Shown here in pieces: positions 28,845-38,353 of a stretch of 64,000 nucleotides of DNA. The notes below the pieces were generated by a model. It worked only from the letters and a program-made list of their open reading frames with translations, did not search any database and was not told where the DNA came from. The position numbers and the translations under genes are program-made. Position 1 is the stretch's first letter; each line of letters opens with the position of its first letter. This stretch comes from Tetramitus jugosus (Eukaryota > Heterolobosea > Eutetramitea > Acrasida > Vahlkampfiidae): contig OW569365.1 of NCBI GenBank assembly GCA_937625935.1, positions 124,001-188,000 on the forward strand, given 5' to 3'.

Positions 28845-30270
28845 TCAGGTCACTCTCGGGTTTTTCTGAGGTTGATCCTTCCCGTGATTCATTACGACTA
28901 TCGATTCTGTGCGAACAGAATTTGGAACTGATTTGCTTCTACTCCCTGCTCCTCCTTTGTGGGTTGTTCCTTGTCCCACAGTTTGCCTGATCACAGCAGT
29001 TCGACATCTGGATCTATCTTTTGGATGTTCATAGTGATAATATTCTTTGGCTTGTATTTCACGCTTTGGCAGCAAGATTAGAAAAGGTGTTTCCAATCTT
29101 ATGCTTCTTGTCAGCTCGTTGAGCCCCTTTGAGATGTTGGTATCTTGACTCCATAGATTCTTTTAAAAGACTCTTTAGGTCAGATGGCAAGGACACAGTT
29201 TTATCCATCTCCAAGTCGGATCGAATGGATTCACAACTTCTTCTATAAGCATAAGCAAGGAAAACCCTCAAGGTTCTTCGAGTAGAGTATGACGTGAACT
29301 TCATCTGAGTTGGTTCGGCAACCTGGAAATAACCTTGTTAATACAAATAAGATGATCACCGGTGGAAGATGGGAAAATATAACTATGGTAACACTGGGAT
29401 TTGATTCTGAGGAGTACTGACGATCATATCGACTACTTTGTCCATATCAGCCTCATTGGAAAGGCTTTCAGACATCTCAATTACCCTAACTAACCATGTT
29501 TCGTAGTAATTGTAGAATGGGGCATAGTTCTTTGGAAGTGCCGTTCAAATATACTTTGTGCGGTTCTTTCATTTTCCTGATACGGAACTACTCAGGACTT
29601 GGTTAGAGTGGACCTTGATGGAGATGTCCCCCCAATTGGCAAAAGTTAAGCTATCCGGTCTTTGTCCCGTCCACCAAGGGAGTTTCAGATAGGATATATT
29701 TCTCATATTTGAGTACAACACTTGTTCTGCATGAACAAAGGGACCGTGGTGCTTGGCCAAGTTAAGCTTCAGATCATTGAGCATCATGGGATCCATGCGG
29801 TAAAATACTCTTGACTTAATGGGATACAGTTAAATGTGTCCTTTACCTCGAGCTTGGTCCCCAGAACAAAGGAGGAGTAGTAAAACAAAGCTGTAGCGCG
29901 TTTTCCCCTACAATGAACGATTCTGTCAGCTTTGCTGGCTTCATTGGCAAGACGAACGAACTCACAGGGATCCATTTACTTCCTGGTTGGTTTCAAAGAT
30001 ACTTGCACGTTATCTCTCTCTTTCTTCATGTCTTAAAAAACCGGACCCAGAGAGAATTCTTTCAATCTGTCTTATATTCCTAAGTTTGTTCTCATAATGA
30101 AGCTTGAGATCCTCTATCTGCTTGGTTGTTGCAGTTGAGAGCTTCTTAATGAATTTTCACTTCTTCTATCTATCTCTCATAGTTATACTTGAGAGCATCC
30201 TTCTGCCTCTCATTATTGACCTTAAGTTCCTCCGTTTGTTTTTCGTACCTAGGGAATTCTTGAGTTCATA
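28845..30270 (-). pseudogene. Decayed minus-strand gene with coiled-coil and unknown domains
   Basis: Several protein-like segments lie in order on the minus strand but in different frames and with in-frame stops. (1) About 30265-30180: EFPRYEKQTEELKVNNERQK..., a coiled coil ended by TAG. (2) About 30130-30050: KQIEDLKLHYENKLRNIRQI, frame-shifted. (3) 30028-29976: MKKERDNVQVSLKPTRK then TAA. (4) 29975 onward: MDPCEFVRLANEASKADRIV..., shifting frame near 29840. (5) HHGPFVHAEQVLYSN and WWTGQRPDSLTFANWGDIS. (6) NYAPFYNYYETWLVRVIE. (7) After TTCCAG near 29325, AEPTQMKFTSYSTRRTLRVF, into a Ser/Lys-rich tail ending at 28845. Segments 4-7 could be exons of a real gene with introns, but the stops upstream favour decay. 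The family is not recognised. Confidence 0.45.
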
Positions 30271-30722
30271 AATATAAAATTATATTTTATTTAATGAAAA
30301 TTTTATTGATTACTAATTATCGTGTATGATGGATGTTATTGATGGTGAGTTCACACTATTTGGACAATTGCAATACGAATCACTAGGTAGTTTCTATGAT
30401 CAATAGGCCGGAAGCTCTGTTTCTTTATGGAGAACAATTTTTTTCGATAGCACTTCCATAACATCCAAATAAAGGTACAATACTAGCTCTAGCTTCTTAA
30501 CTTCTTATGGCTCTAATAAAAATTTATGAGTTAGCTGATGTCATCGACTGTTGTGCTGGAACTGGTGGGTAACCGTAGGAGCGGGCCTTGACACGGCTTA
30601 AATATCGACCCTTGTACACACTTAGAGGTCCAGCACAACCGATATACAGACGCCCCTCATCATCGCCCAGTGACAAGATGACAACAACTTCCTTTTTTCA
30701 CACAAACAAACAAAATAACATC
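30271..30722. other. 452-bp AT-rich intergenic stretch
   Basis: No gene is supported. It contains one short inverted repeat, GTTGTGCTGGA at 30550-30560 and TCCAGCACAAC at 30629-30639, around a GC-richer 68-bp centre, and ends in an A/C-rich leader-like sequence before the ATG at 30723. Confidence 0.35.
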
Positions 30723-31031
30723 ATGAAAAGACAGACCACAACGAAAACCTACATTCAAAGATGACTTTTTCTATTATACCAACGACTCTCAAAGTGTCAC
30801 TTCATCCCAACAGCAAGACTCATCCCAAAACATTGATGCTACGCCAACAACCAACACAAACAAAACTGCATCGAGGGACCGTGAACCTCAACCAACAACA
30901 GAGCAACCCCAACCTCAACCACGGACTAATAGGCCTCATCAACAAAAAAGAGCAAGCTAATAGAATCAACTGGTTTTGTATTTACTCAAAGATATTTACA
31001 AATTACCCAATGATGTGGTTTATCCTCTAAA
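30723..31031 (+). pseudogene. Decayed Gln/Pro-rich ORF interrupted by stops and MITE copy B
   Basis: An ATG at 30723 follows a typical A/C-rich leader but meets TGA after 13 codons. One frame over, a long protein-like frame reads FKDDFFYYTNDSQSVTSSQQ, a Gln/Pro/Thr-rich stretch (EPQPTTEQPQPQPRTNRPHQ), two adjacent stops (TAA TAG near 30957), then continues in the same frame as NQLVLYLLKDIYKLPNDVVY up to the MITE at 31040. A frameshift, double stop and insertion point to a dead gene. A competing open frame 30761-31030 is less protein-like. Confidence 0.4.
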
Positions 31032-31039
31032 GGAAAACA

Positions 31040-31245
31040 GGGAGCCTCCAGATATTATTTCTTACGGCCCCCTAGGGAGGGGTCTGAGAAATTTATTCAA
31101 ATATTTATTCATAGGGGATCTCTTAATCCCAGTTCTAGTAGGAGAATTAATGTAACGTTCGAATTTACTGGAAAATGTACAATTCAAATTTATTCAAAAC
31201 AGGCAGGGAGGGGGTCAGATGTGAACATAATATCTGGACTCTCCC
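31040..31245. mobile_element. MITE-like element, copy B
   Basis: 206 bp with terminal inverted repeats GGGAGCCTCCAGATATTAT (left) and GGGAGAGTCCAGATATTAT (right end read inward), flanked by the direct repeat ACA on both sides. It is clearly related to copy A along both halves but lacks A's additional ~60 bp in the centre. No coding capacity. It sits between two decayed coding fragments. Confidence 0.75.
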
Positions 31246-31271
31246 ACACTGATTAGATAATATTCCACTAA

Positions 31272-31526
31272 TTGCAGATGATTATACAAAGAATAGGTCA
31301 GGTTGATGTCTTCAACATGAACATGGTCAATGAAAAGTCATTATATAGGAATGCTTCCTGCAGACGTTGTTGCTTCTATGTAATGTTGAAGATGGTCCTT
31401 GTGAATAGTTGGATCTACAATACATACGTTTGTCGCAAATACAATAGTGTTCTGACTGAGACATTTACCCAGCAGGACTTTTGGTTAGACTGCGTGATTA
31501 GCTCTGTAGAGGATATGTACAAGTGA
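31272..31526 (+). pseudogene. Transposase-like remnant (piggyBac/DDE_Tnp_1_7 C-terminal signature)
   Basis: An 84-codon frame. The segment IGQVDVFNMNMVNEKSLYRN followed by Cys/Arg-rich and Leu/Val-rich residues and ending LVNSWIYNTYVC has the layout of the conserved C-terminal part of piggyBac-type transposases: a Met-Gly-Gly-Val-Asp-like motif, a basic patch, then a hydrophobic helix ending Asn-(Ala/Ser)-Tyr/Trp-Ile. The following TQQDFWLDCVIS also fits. The catalytic Asp-containing core upstream is not found, so this is at best a fragment. MITE copy B lies 27 bp to its left; it has 3-bp rather than TTAA target duplications and so is not an obvious derivative. Confidence 0.42.
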
Positions 31527-32587
31527 AAAAGAATGGTGAGCAGGTCAAGAAAGAAGAAAGGAGAAGGAACTAGTTGGTGGTTGACCGAACATACCTCTTT
31601 CCTTTTCCGTTCGGGTACTTAATTTCAATAACTATAAATTTCTTTTGTTTGATTTTACTGTAAAGCTTGGTCAAGTACATCTGCTTCCCTTTCTTTGAAC
31701 TTGACATCCAGAATCAAATTCCTGAGACAAGGTGAATCGACTTTTGCACTTCGCTATCAATCATTTGAATCTTCTCTTCTTCTTCAAATCCAGTGCCACT
31801 CCAGCTTCGAGAGGAAGTCAGGAAAAGCAAGGCATGTATGAATGAAAAAACTGGAGAAGATCCTGAACAATCTCGAAGCAGTTTTGTACTGTCAGTCAAA
31901 GTGGAAACCATTACCTCAAGTGTTGTCGCAGATAAATCAATGAAAATTGTATTGTTGTTGAATTCGTGTACAAAGAGAAGCTCCTGCCTTTTTGATCTAT
32001 CTGGTGCATTTGCTCCCAACCAGCCGGTGGTTCGGTTAATCAAACCTGTTAGCTCCTTGTTTGTAAACCAAGAAATTGTTGTAAAAACAAATTTCCTCCC
32101 GCCTCTTTCTTCGCGCCTGTTTCTTCGCGCCTGTTTCTATCCTCACTTTTACGACAGACGATTGATCAAATATCAAGAAAAAGCAAAGATTTAAACACCA
32201 AAGGTAACCTCTGAAACTTAACCCTTTTGAACAAAGATTTGAACTAATTCTTCAGTCATTCAGGTCTAATGTAATTTCTATGAGAAGTTTCCAACTGAAG
32301 CGATATCTCCATGCAGCAAGTCACTCAAGCCCACTCAAATGAAGCTGCTGCGCGTTGACTGAAAAATTCACAAGGAAGATTGCGGAGGAAACACAATTTT
32401 CTCTCAAGGGAACTAAATCTCATGGGCCTAACCAGAACTCCCAATCGCTTTTTGCGCGTTGTTTTGTGGCTGCCCGCACGGACATCAGATTCATTTCTCA
32501 GTTTTGCATTCAGCCATTTGCTTCTGGCCAAAGAACACCAAAGCAACAAAACAAACAACAACAAGCCAACACCTCACCAACAACAAG
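31527..32587. other. 1.06-kb gene-poor stretch before the decarboxylase gene
   Basis: No gene is confidently supported. On the minus strand 31707-31570 is a complete 45-codon ORF, MSSSKKGKQMYLTKLYSKIK continuing with a basic strand-like tail. Just upstream on the same strand a frame (32043-31714) reads HEFNNNTIFIDLSATTLEVM and ends MIDSEVQKSIHLVSGI-stop; it lacks a good start. These could be two exons or two remnants. A 14-bp direct duplication (CTTCGCGCCTGTTT twice) lies at 32109-32136. The last ~100 bp are a leader for the next gene. Confidence 0.3.
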
Positions 32588-34354
32588 ATGAAGCTTTACC
32601 AATCTGTTAGCAGAGGTTTCTCCCAGAACATCGGAGCCAGAGTGACTGGCTCTCAACCATTGGCCTCCATTGCCCCTTCTCACATTGGTGCCACACCTTC
32701 CAAAGGCAGTCGCCAAGGTCTATTAACAAAGAAAGATGTTTTATCGGCTCCATCCACTCCATTGTTCTCTCCCTCTTACCCTGCCGGTCCCTACTGTTTC
32801 ACTGATCGTGAATACTTTATCGTTTCATATGAGAGTGACTATGATAAGATTGCAAGTGTTGTTCCTGCACCATTGAAACCCAAGAGCAACGTTGTCATGT
32901 ATGAATGGATCAATATGGACAGCACAGGTTGGTATTGTAATTGTAACTCATGTCTTTCCCGACCATCCTCTAACATCTCTATTCATTCATAGGTTTGGGC
33001 TTCTACAAGGAGAGCGGTACAGTCATTCCTTGTGTGCTGCCAGATGGTCAAGAAGTAAACTACACCCTCCTTATGGCGCTTGATTGCGAATCACCCATCG
33101 CCGCAGGTAGAGAGTTGTGGGGTTTCCCTAAAAAGTATGGTAATCCAACGTTTGGAATCAATCGAGATACGGTGACGGGGACATTGGACTATGCTGGTCA
33201 GAGGGTGGCGACTGGAACAATGGCGTACAAGTACAAGAAGATTTCCGAACAAGACGCGATTCGATCCTTGACGAAAACGAGTGTCAACTTGAAAATGATT
33301 CCAGATGTCAATTTCCAATGCAAAGTTGCTCAATTGGTCAAGTACAATTTAATAGATGTGAATTTGAAGGTATGTTTGTGTCACTTGTCACACGTTTGTA
33401 GTCTCGTTTTACTCACAGTGGATACAGTTTGCATATGAAGGGCCCGCTCGATTGGATCTCATTCCGCACATTAACGCTCCCACGTCGTTTTTACCAGTGA
33501 GAAAGGTTTTGGGAGGAAAGCACATTATGGCCGATATTACGTTGCCGTACGGTTCTGTTCTCCATGATTACATGGATCCGAGTGTGGAGCAACCATTGGA
33601 AGACAATGCCAGTTTGACAAGAAGTCAGATTATTGAGAATCCAGTCATGCCCATCTTGGCTCCAAGTTACAAGGCTACAGCGAGCAACTTGGCTGACAGA
33701 GATTATTTTATTGTGAGATACAAGACGGATCCAGGCGTTTTGCAACAATATGTCCCAGAACAATTCTTTGTCAATGAGAATGACGAAATTATTGTCCAGT
33801 GGGTGCACACCAATTCAACTGGTATTGGAGAGTTTAGCAAGGTGGATGTCTTTATCCCTGTGAGTGACAAGGATGGAAACCTTTTCCATTTTGCACTCGT
33901 TTCCTTCATGGACTCGAGCGCCCCCATTACCTATGGAAGAGAAGTTTTCGGTCAACCACAAAAGTATGCTCAGCCAGCATGTCTCGTCCACAGAGATACG
34001 ATAACCGGTACATTGGATTATTCTGAGACAAGAGTAGCGACTGCAACCATGCACTACAAGCACAGAAAGATGCCAGTTGAGCATGCGATTGATTATTTGA
34101 GCAAAAGAGCAATTAATGTAAAGTTGATACCGGATGCTGATGGAAGTGCTCTCATTGCGCAATTAGTGGAGGTTGATTTTAGCAATATTACAGTCAAGGA
34201 GGCCTATGAAGGACCTGCAGCAATTGATGTCATTCCGCATGTTCATGCTCCCTTGGCCGATATCCCTGTTCGAGAGGTGATTGGAGGATGCAGTTTCAGG
34301 TGTGATGTAGTCTTGCCAGCAGGCAAAGTTTATCATGATTACCTAAAACAATAG
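32588..34354 (+). CDS. Tandem acetoacetate decarboxylase-domain protein
   Basis: Three exons: 32588-32927, 32993-33369 and 33428-34354 (introns 65 and 58 nt), 547 residues. Two acetoacetate decarboxylase-like domains are fused. Each has a DREYFIV/DRDYFIV strand, ...STGIG/STGLG, AAGRELWGFPKKYG or TYGREVFGQPQKYA, the GTLDY(A/S)..RVAT(G/A)TM..K signature, VNLKMIPD/VNVKLIPD and a PHxxAP..xxPVR(K/E)V(L/I)GG end. Domain 1 keeps the Lys pair K160-K161 of the Schiff-base site; domain 2 has Q417-K418, so the nucleophilic Lys position is lost. The N-terminus (MKLYQSVSRGFSQNIGARV) is Arg/Ser-rich without acid and could target mitochondria. The true substrate may be acetoacetate or another acid. Confidence 0.92.
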
Positions 34355-34656
34355 ACGACTTCAATGTCATGGTTCTTTTATTACGATATTTCCCTGCCTC
34401 AACATTTCATTATCAAATGGTGCCTCCTTGCTAGTCATCGGATCCTGCTGCGAGGAATCTTTATTATTTAATACAAAAGAGGACAAAATCTTGTACTAGT
34501 TTCTCGTAGTTAGTGTCGGAGTCATTGCTGGGTCACCCAATGTCTCGGATTTCTTATCGGCCCCTGCTGGTCTCCGATGTTTTTGCTTTTTGTTTCTATT
34601 CCCTGTCAAAAAAAACACTCTCCAAATTATCTCATCATCGTCATCTACCCAACCAC

Positions 34657-36421
34657 ATGAGACATTTAGCAAGAATCTTGATCTGTGTGATCACTCTGAC
34701 ACTGTTTTTCTTCATTGAGAACAGCCATCAGGCAATCACCAATGAAATTCCCATTTGGCCAAAGCCCTTCCAGACTGACATCTCTGGTTCATTGACTCCA
34801 GTGATCGTAAACCACAAGACATTCAAGTTTGATCAAGGCAATGTGCCAACAAGTGGTGACGTTCAACAAATGTTACTAGCTGCTATTGAAAGCTACAGAA
34901 CAATCATGTTTTATGATGATGAGTTGCCTGCAAGATCAAGCTCTCCACTCTGTCAACAAACACAAAAGTATTTGTGTTTGGATAGTGTCAAGTTTGTGTT
35001 CAATGTGACCTCTGCTGTGGACACAGAGTTGACATTGGATATGGATGAGAGATATGCCCTATCTGTCTCCTCTTCCTCTTCTGTTGTTGTCATCTCTTGT
35101 AACACAATCTGGGGAGCAATGAGAGCTTTAGAATCATTGTCTCAACTTGTAGTCATCAAGCAATTGACCAACAATGCTGCAACTGAAGATTACTATGTGT
35201 TGAATTCACAAGCTCCATTGTCAATCAAGGACGCACCAAGATTCAAGTGGAGAGGCCTGATGATTGACACTTCTCGTCACTACTTGTCAGTCGGAAAGAT
35301 TATGCAAGTTGTGAAGGCATTGAGCTACATTAAGATGAATGTGTTGCATTGGCACATGGTCGATGCACAGTCATTCCCACTTCAAGTTCCAGATGCACCA
35401 GGCTTGACCAAGAGTGCCTATACTCCAAAGGCAATTTATACATTGGAAGCTGTCCAAAAAATTATTTCATATGCTCGGTCCTTGGGTATTCGAGTCGTGA
35501 TCGAGATTGATATTCCTGGTCATGCCGCCAGTTGGGGAGTTGGTTATCCAGAAATTGTTGCAAATGTATGTTGCTTTATATCTTGTTTTATTGAGAAGAA
35601 AAAACTAACTCGTGTCACTCCATTCTCTTTCTCTTGAATAGTGCCCATCCATGTCTGGAAATATTAACAACATTCCTCTTAACCCTGTGCTCGACAAAAC
35701 ATATGAAATTGTTGAGCAAGTTATTGCCGCTATTGCCAAGGTTGCCCCGGACAACTTTATTCATTTGGGTGGTGATGAACTCGTTAAGAGTTGCTGGAAG
35801 CAAGATGCAAGAATCATGAACTGGATGCAACAAAAGGGCTGGACCGATTTGAATCAACTTGTTGGTTATTTCGAGTCTCGCCTAGAGACCATCTACCGTA
35901 AGTATCAAAAGACTATGGTCTCCTGGGAAGAACTATTGCTAGCCTATGGTAATTACTATCCACTACCAAAGGACACGATTGTTCAGGCATGGACATCGAA
36001 GCAATCTCTCGGTCGTATTATTGGTGCTGGATATAGAGGTCTATTGTCTGCTGGATGGTACATGGACAAGCAAGTACCAGGCAACACAACTCACTACTTG
36101 TGGGGAGATACATGGGAGGACTTCTACAAGAATGATCCAACCCTCGGCATGGGCTTCACACCAGAACAAGAATCCAGAGTGCTTGGAGGAGATGCTGCCG
36201 CTTGGGCTGAACAGGTTGATCCATCTAACTTTGAAACTAGAGTATTCCCTCGCTTGTTGGGAGTCGCTGAGCGTTTGTGGAGTCAAGCAAGCAATACTCA
36301 AGATGTTGATAGTGCCAGAGACAGATTGGTCTTCTCCAGATGTCACGTACTTGTGAGAAGAAACATCAACGCGGGTCCTATTCGACCAGACTATTGTGAT
36401 GCTGTAGAAAAGTACTATTAA
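34657..36421 (+). CDS. Beta-N-acetylhexosaminidase (GH20), secreted/lysosomal
   Basis: Removes terminal GlcNAc/GalNAc from glycans and chitin oligomers, probably in food vacuoles or secreted. Exons 34657-35565 and 35642-36421 (76-nt intron, phase 0) give 562 residues. RILICVITLTLFFFIEN is the signal peptide; the frame upstream has no ATG-led peptide of that kind. The N-terminal GH20b domain (IPIWPKPF...) is followed by the barrel: FKWRGLMIDTSRHYLS, KMNVLHWHMVD, RVVIEIDIPGHAASW, and HLGGDE with the catalytic Asp348-Glu349 pair, then VSWEELL, VQAWTSK and GGDAAAWAEQVD. The length is typical of HEXA/HEXB-type enzymes. Confidence 0.95.
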
Positions 36422-36626
36422 ACTTGGTTGTGAAAACAATAAACTGTGTCACTGCTTGAACAGTAGGTTGTATACGAGGTAATCGGCGTCTTTCGTTATC
36501 AGATATTCACCGCCCCGCCATGAATGTTCAATCTCCTACATGAACAATTAGTTGACCTTTCTTACAACAAAAAAAGAGAAAAACCGCGCAAACATCCCAC
36601 AGCAAGCAAATATTTTCCATCAGAAA

Positions 36627-37912
36627 ATGAGACGTGTTCAATCTATTGTTGCAAAGCATGCTTTGGTGAATAAGCCAAGCCAATCAATCTTCCAAGCTCA
36701 CAGATTTTATGCTACCGCTTTGAATGTTAAGGAAGCTCGCGTTGCTCAATTCAAGCAATTCGGAAGTGCATCCAATGTTGTCAAGTATGTTTTCCTCTTT
36801 TTCTCCAGTGATTGAGAGAAAAAAACATGTCATCTATCCCTGATGATGGCGATCCTTTGGATCGAACAAACAAATTATTTTTTCACCAAACAAACATCCA
36901 AATGACTCACACAACACACATTCCTCACAAACAACAACAACATTGATTACCAACATAAAGAGTTGAGACTGTTCCATTGCCATCTCAATTGGCATCCGAT
37001 GAAGTTTTGATCAAATTCTTGGCTGCACCAATCAACCCTGCCGATATCAACACAATTCAGGGCAACTACGGAAAGGCACCAACTTCCTTCCCAGCTGTTG
37101 CAGGAAGTGAGGGTGTTGCTGTCATTGAACAAGTCGGAAACAATGTTTCTCAATTGAAGGTCAATCAAAGAGTCATCCCGGCCAAGGCAGGATTGGGAAC
37201 TTGGAGAACTCATGCCGTTGTGAAGGCTAGCGAACTGCAAACCGTTTCCGAAGAAATTCCAGTCGAATATGCTGCTGTTATCTCTGTGAATCCATGTACC
37301 GCATATCGCCTATTGAATGACTTTGTTGATTTGAAGGCTGGTGATGTCATTATTCAAAACGGAGCCAACAGTATGGTTGGATTGTCTGTTATTCAAATGG
37401 CCAAAGCCAGAGGAATCAAAACGATTAATATTATTAGAGACAGACAAAATCAAGAGTCCGTCATTTCTCAATTGAAGGAGTTTGGTGGAGATATTGTTGT
37501 GACTGAATCGTACGCAAACTCTGCAAACATGAAGAAGCTTGTCTCTGACTTGCCAAAGCCAAAGTTGGCTCTGAACGGTGTTGGTGGACAATCTTCACGT
37601 GCTGTTGCTAGATTCTTGGCAGACAAGGGAACAATGGTCACCTATGGTGGTATGTCTATGCAACCAGTCACCATTCCAACATCTCCATTCATCTTTAACG
37701 ATATTACATTGAGAGGCTTCTGGTTGACTCGATGGGTCGAGACTCACTCTAAGGAAAGCAGACAAAAGATGTTGGACGAAATTGCTCAATTGATCAAGCA
37801 AAAGAAGCTCGTCTTATTCACTGAAACATTCAAGTTTGCTGATTTCGAAAGTGCATTGGAAGCCAGTCAGACCGCCATGCGCTCTCGCAAGGCCATCCTG
37901 AAGATGGAGTAA
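36627..37912 (+). CDS. MECR: Mitochondrial trans-2-enoyl-CoA/ACP reductase (MECR/Etr1 type)
   Basis: Last step of mitochondrial fatty acid synthesis (lipoate precursor supply), NADPH-dependent. Exons 36627-36784 and 36961-37912; the 176-nt intron starts GTATGT and ends CATAAAG, with phase AA|A. 369 residues, as in animals. The N-terminus MRRVQSIVAKHALVNKPSQS is a mitochondrial presequence. The enzyme part shows FLAAPINPADINTIQGNYG, AGSEGVAVIEQVG, the MDR GDVIIQNGANSMVGLSVIQ nucleotide-binding loop, NGVGGQSSRAVARFL, GTMVTYGGMS and GFWLTRW, all typical of MECR rather than other quinone oxidoreductases. Confidence 0.93.
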
Positions 37913-38353
37913 TAATTATGTTTTTATTTTTTGTGTAGCTAGAAATCGATATATTATCACCAAATGGCCATTTGTAAAGGGTGCTGTTTAGCATTGGCAT
38001 GTACATGCACTGTTCGTTCCTCTTTTTATTGCATAATAATAATCAGGACATCATGATCAGGCAGCAAGGGCAAAAAAGTAAAACAAAATCCAAGTATTCT
38101 GCAATTGTTGTTGTGTGAGTGATTCCTTCGAAAAAGCGCTTCGGCATTTGACTGTAAGCAATCTTGTCATGCGTCAGACAAATTTTGATGAACGTTGAGA
38201 ACTCTTCGTCGGGAATTCAAACGAACATCTGAAAGCTTCGGACTAACAAAAAACAACATCACCAACAAAGTAAGAAACTGTGTCAAGACGCACACCCAAC
38301 AACAAAAACATCATCATCAAAAGCTCAGCAGCGTACAAGCTTTATTCTATTAA
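37913..38353. promoter_or_regulatory. 441-bp region upstream of the Hippo-type kinase
   Basis: No gene is seen. It includes the 3' flank of the reductase gene and the promoter of the kinase. A TCCTTCGAA at 38124-38132, followed by AAAAAGCGCTTCGG, matches the element found before the dynamin-like genes, but is 221 bp from the start codon. Confidence 0.35.

Noticed and set aside
29784-29975. 63-codon minus-strand frame as an independent small gene
   Set aside because: Protein-like, but it continues into other frames downstream and is preceded by an in-frame stop of a related segment; treated as part of the decayed gene.
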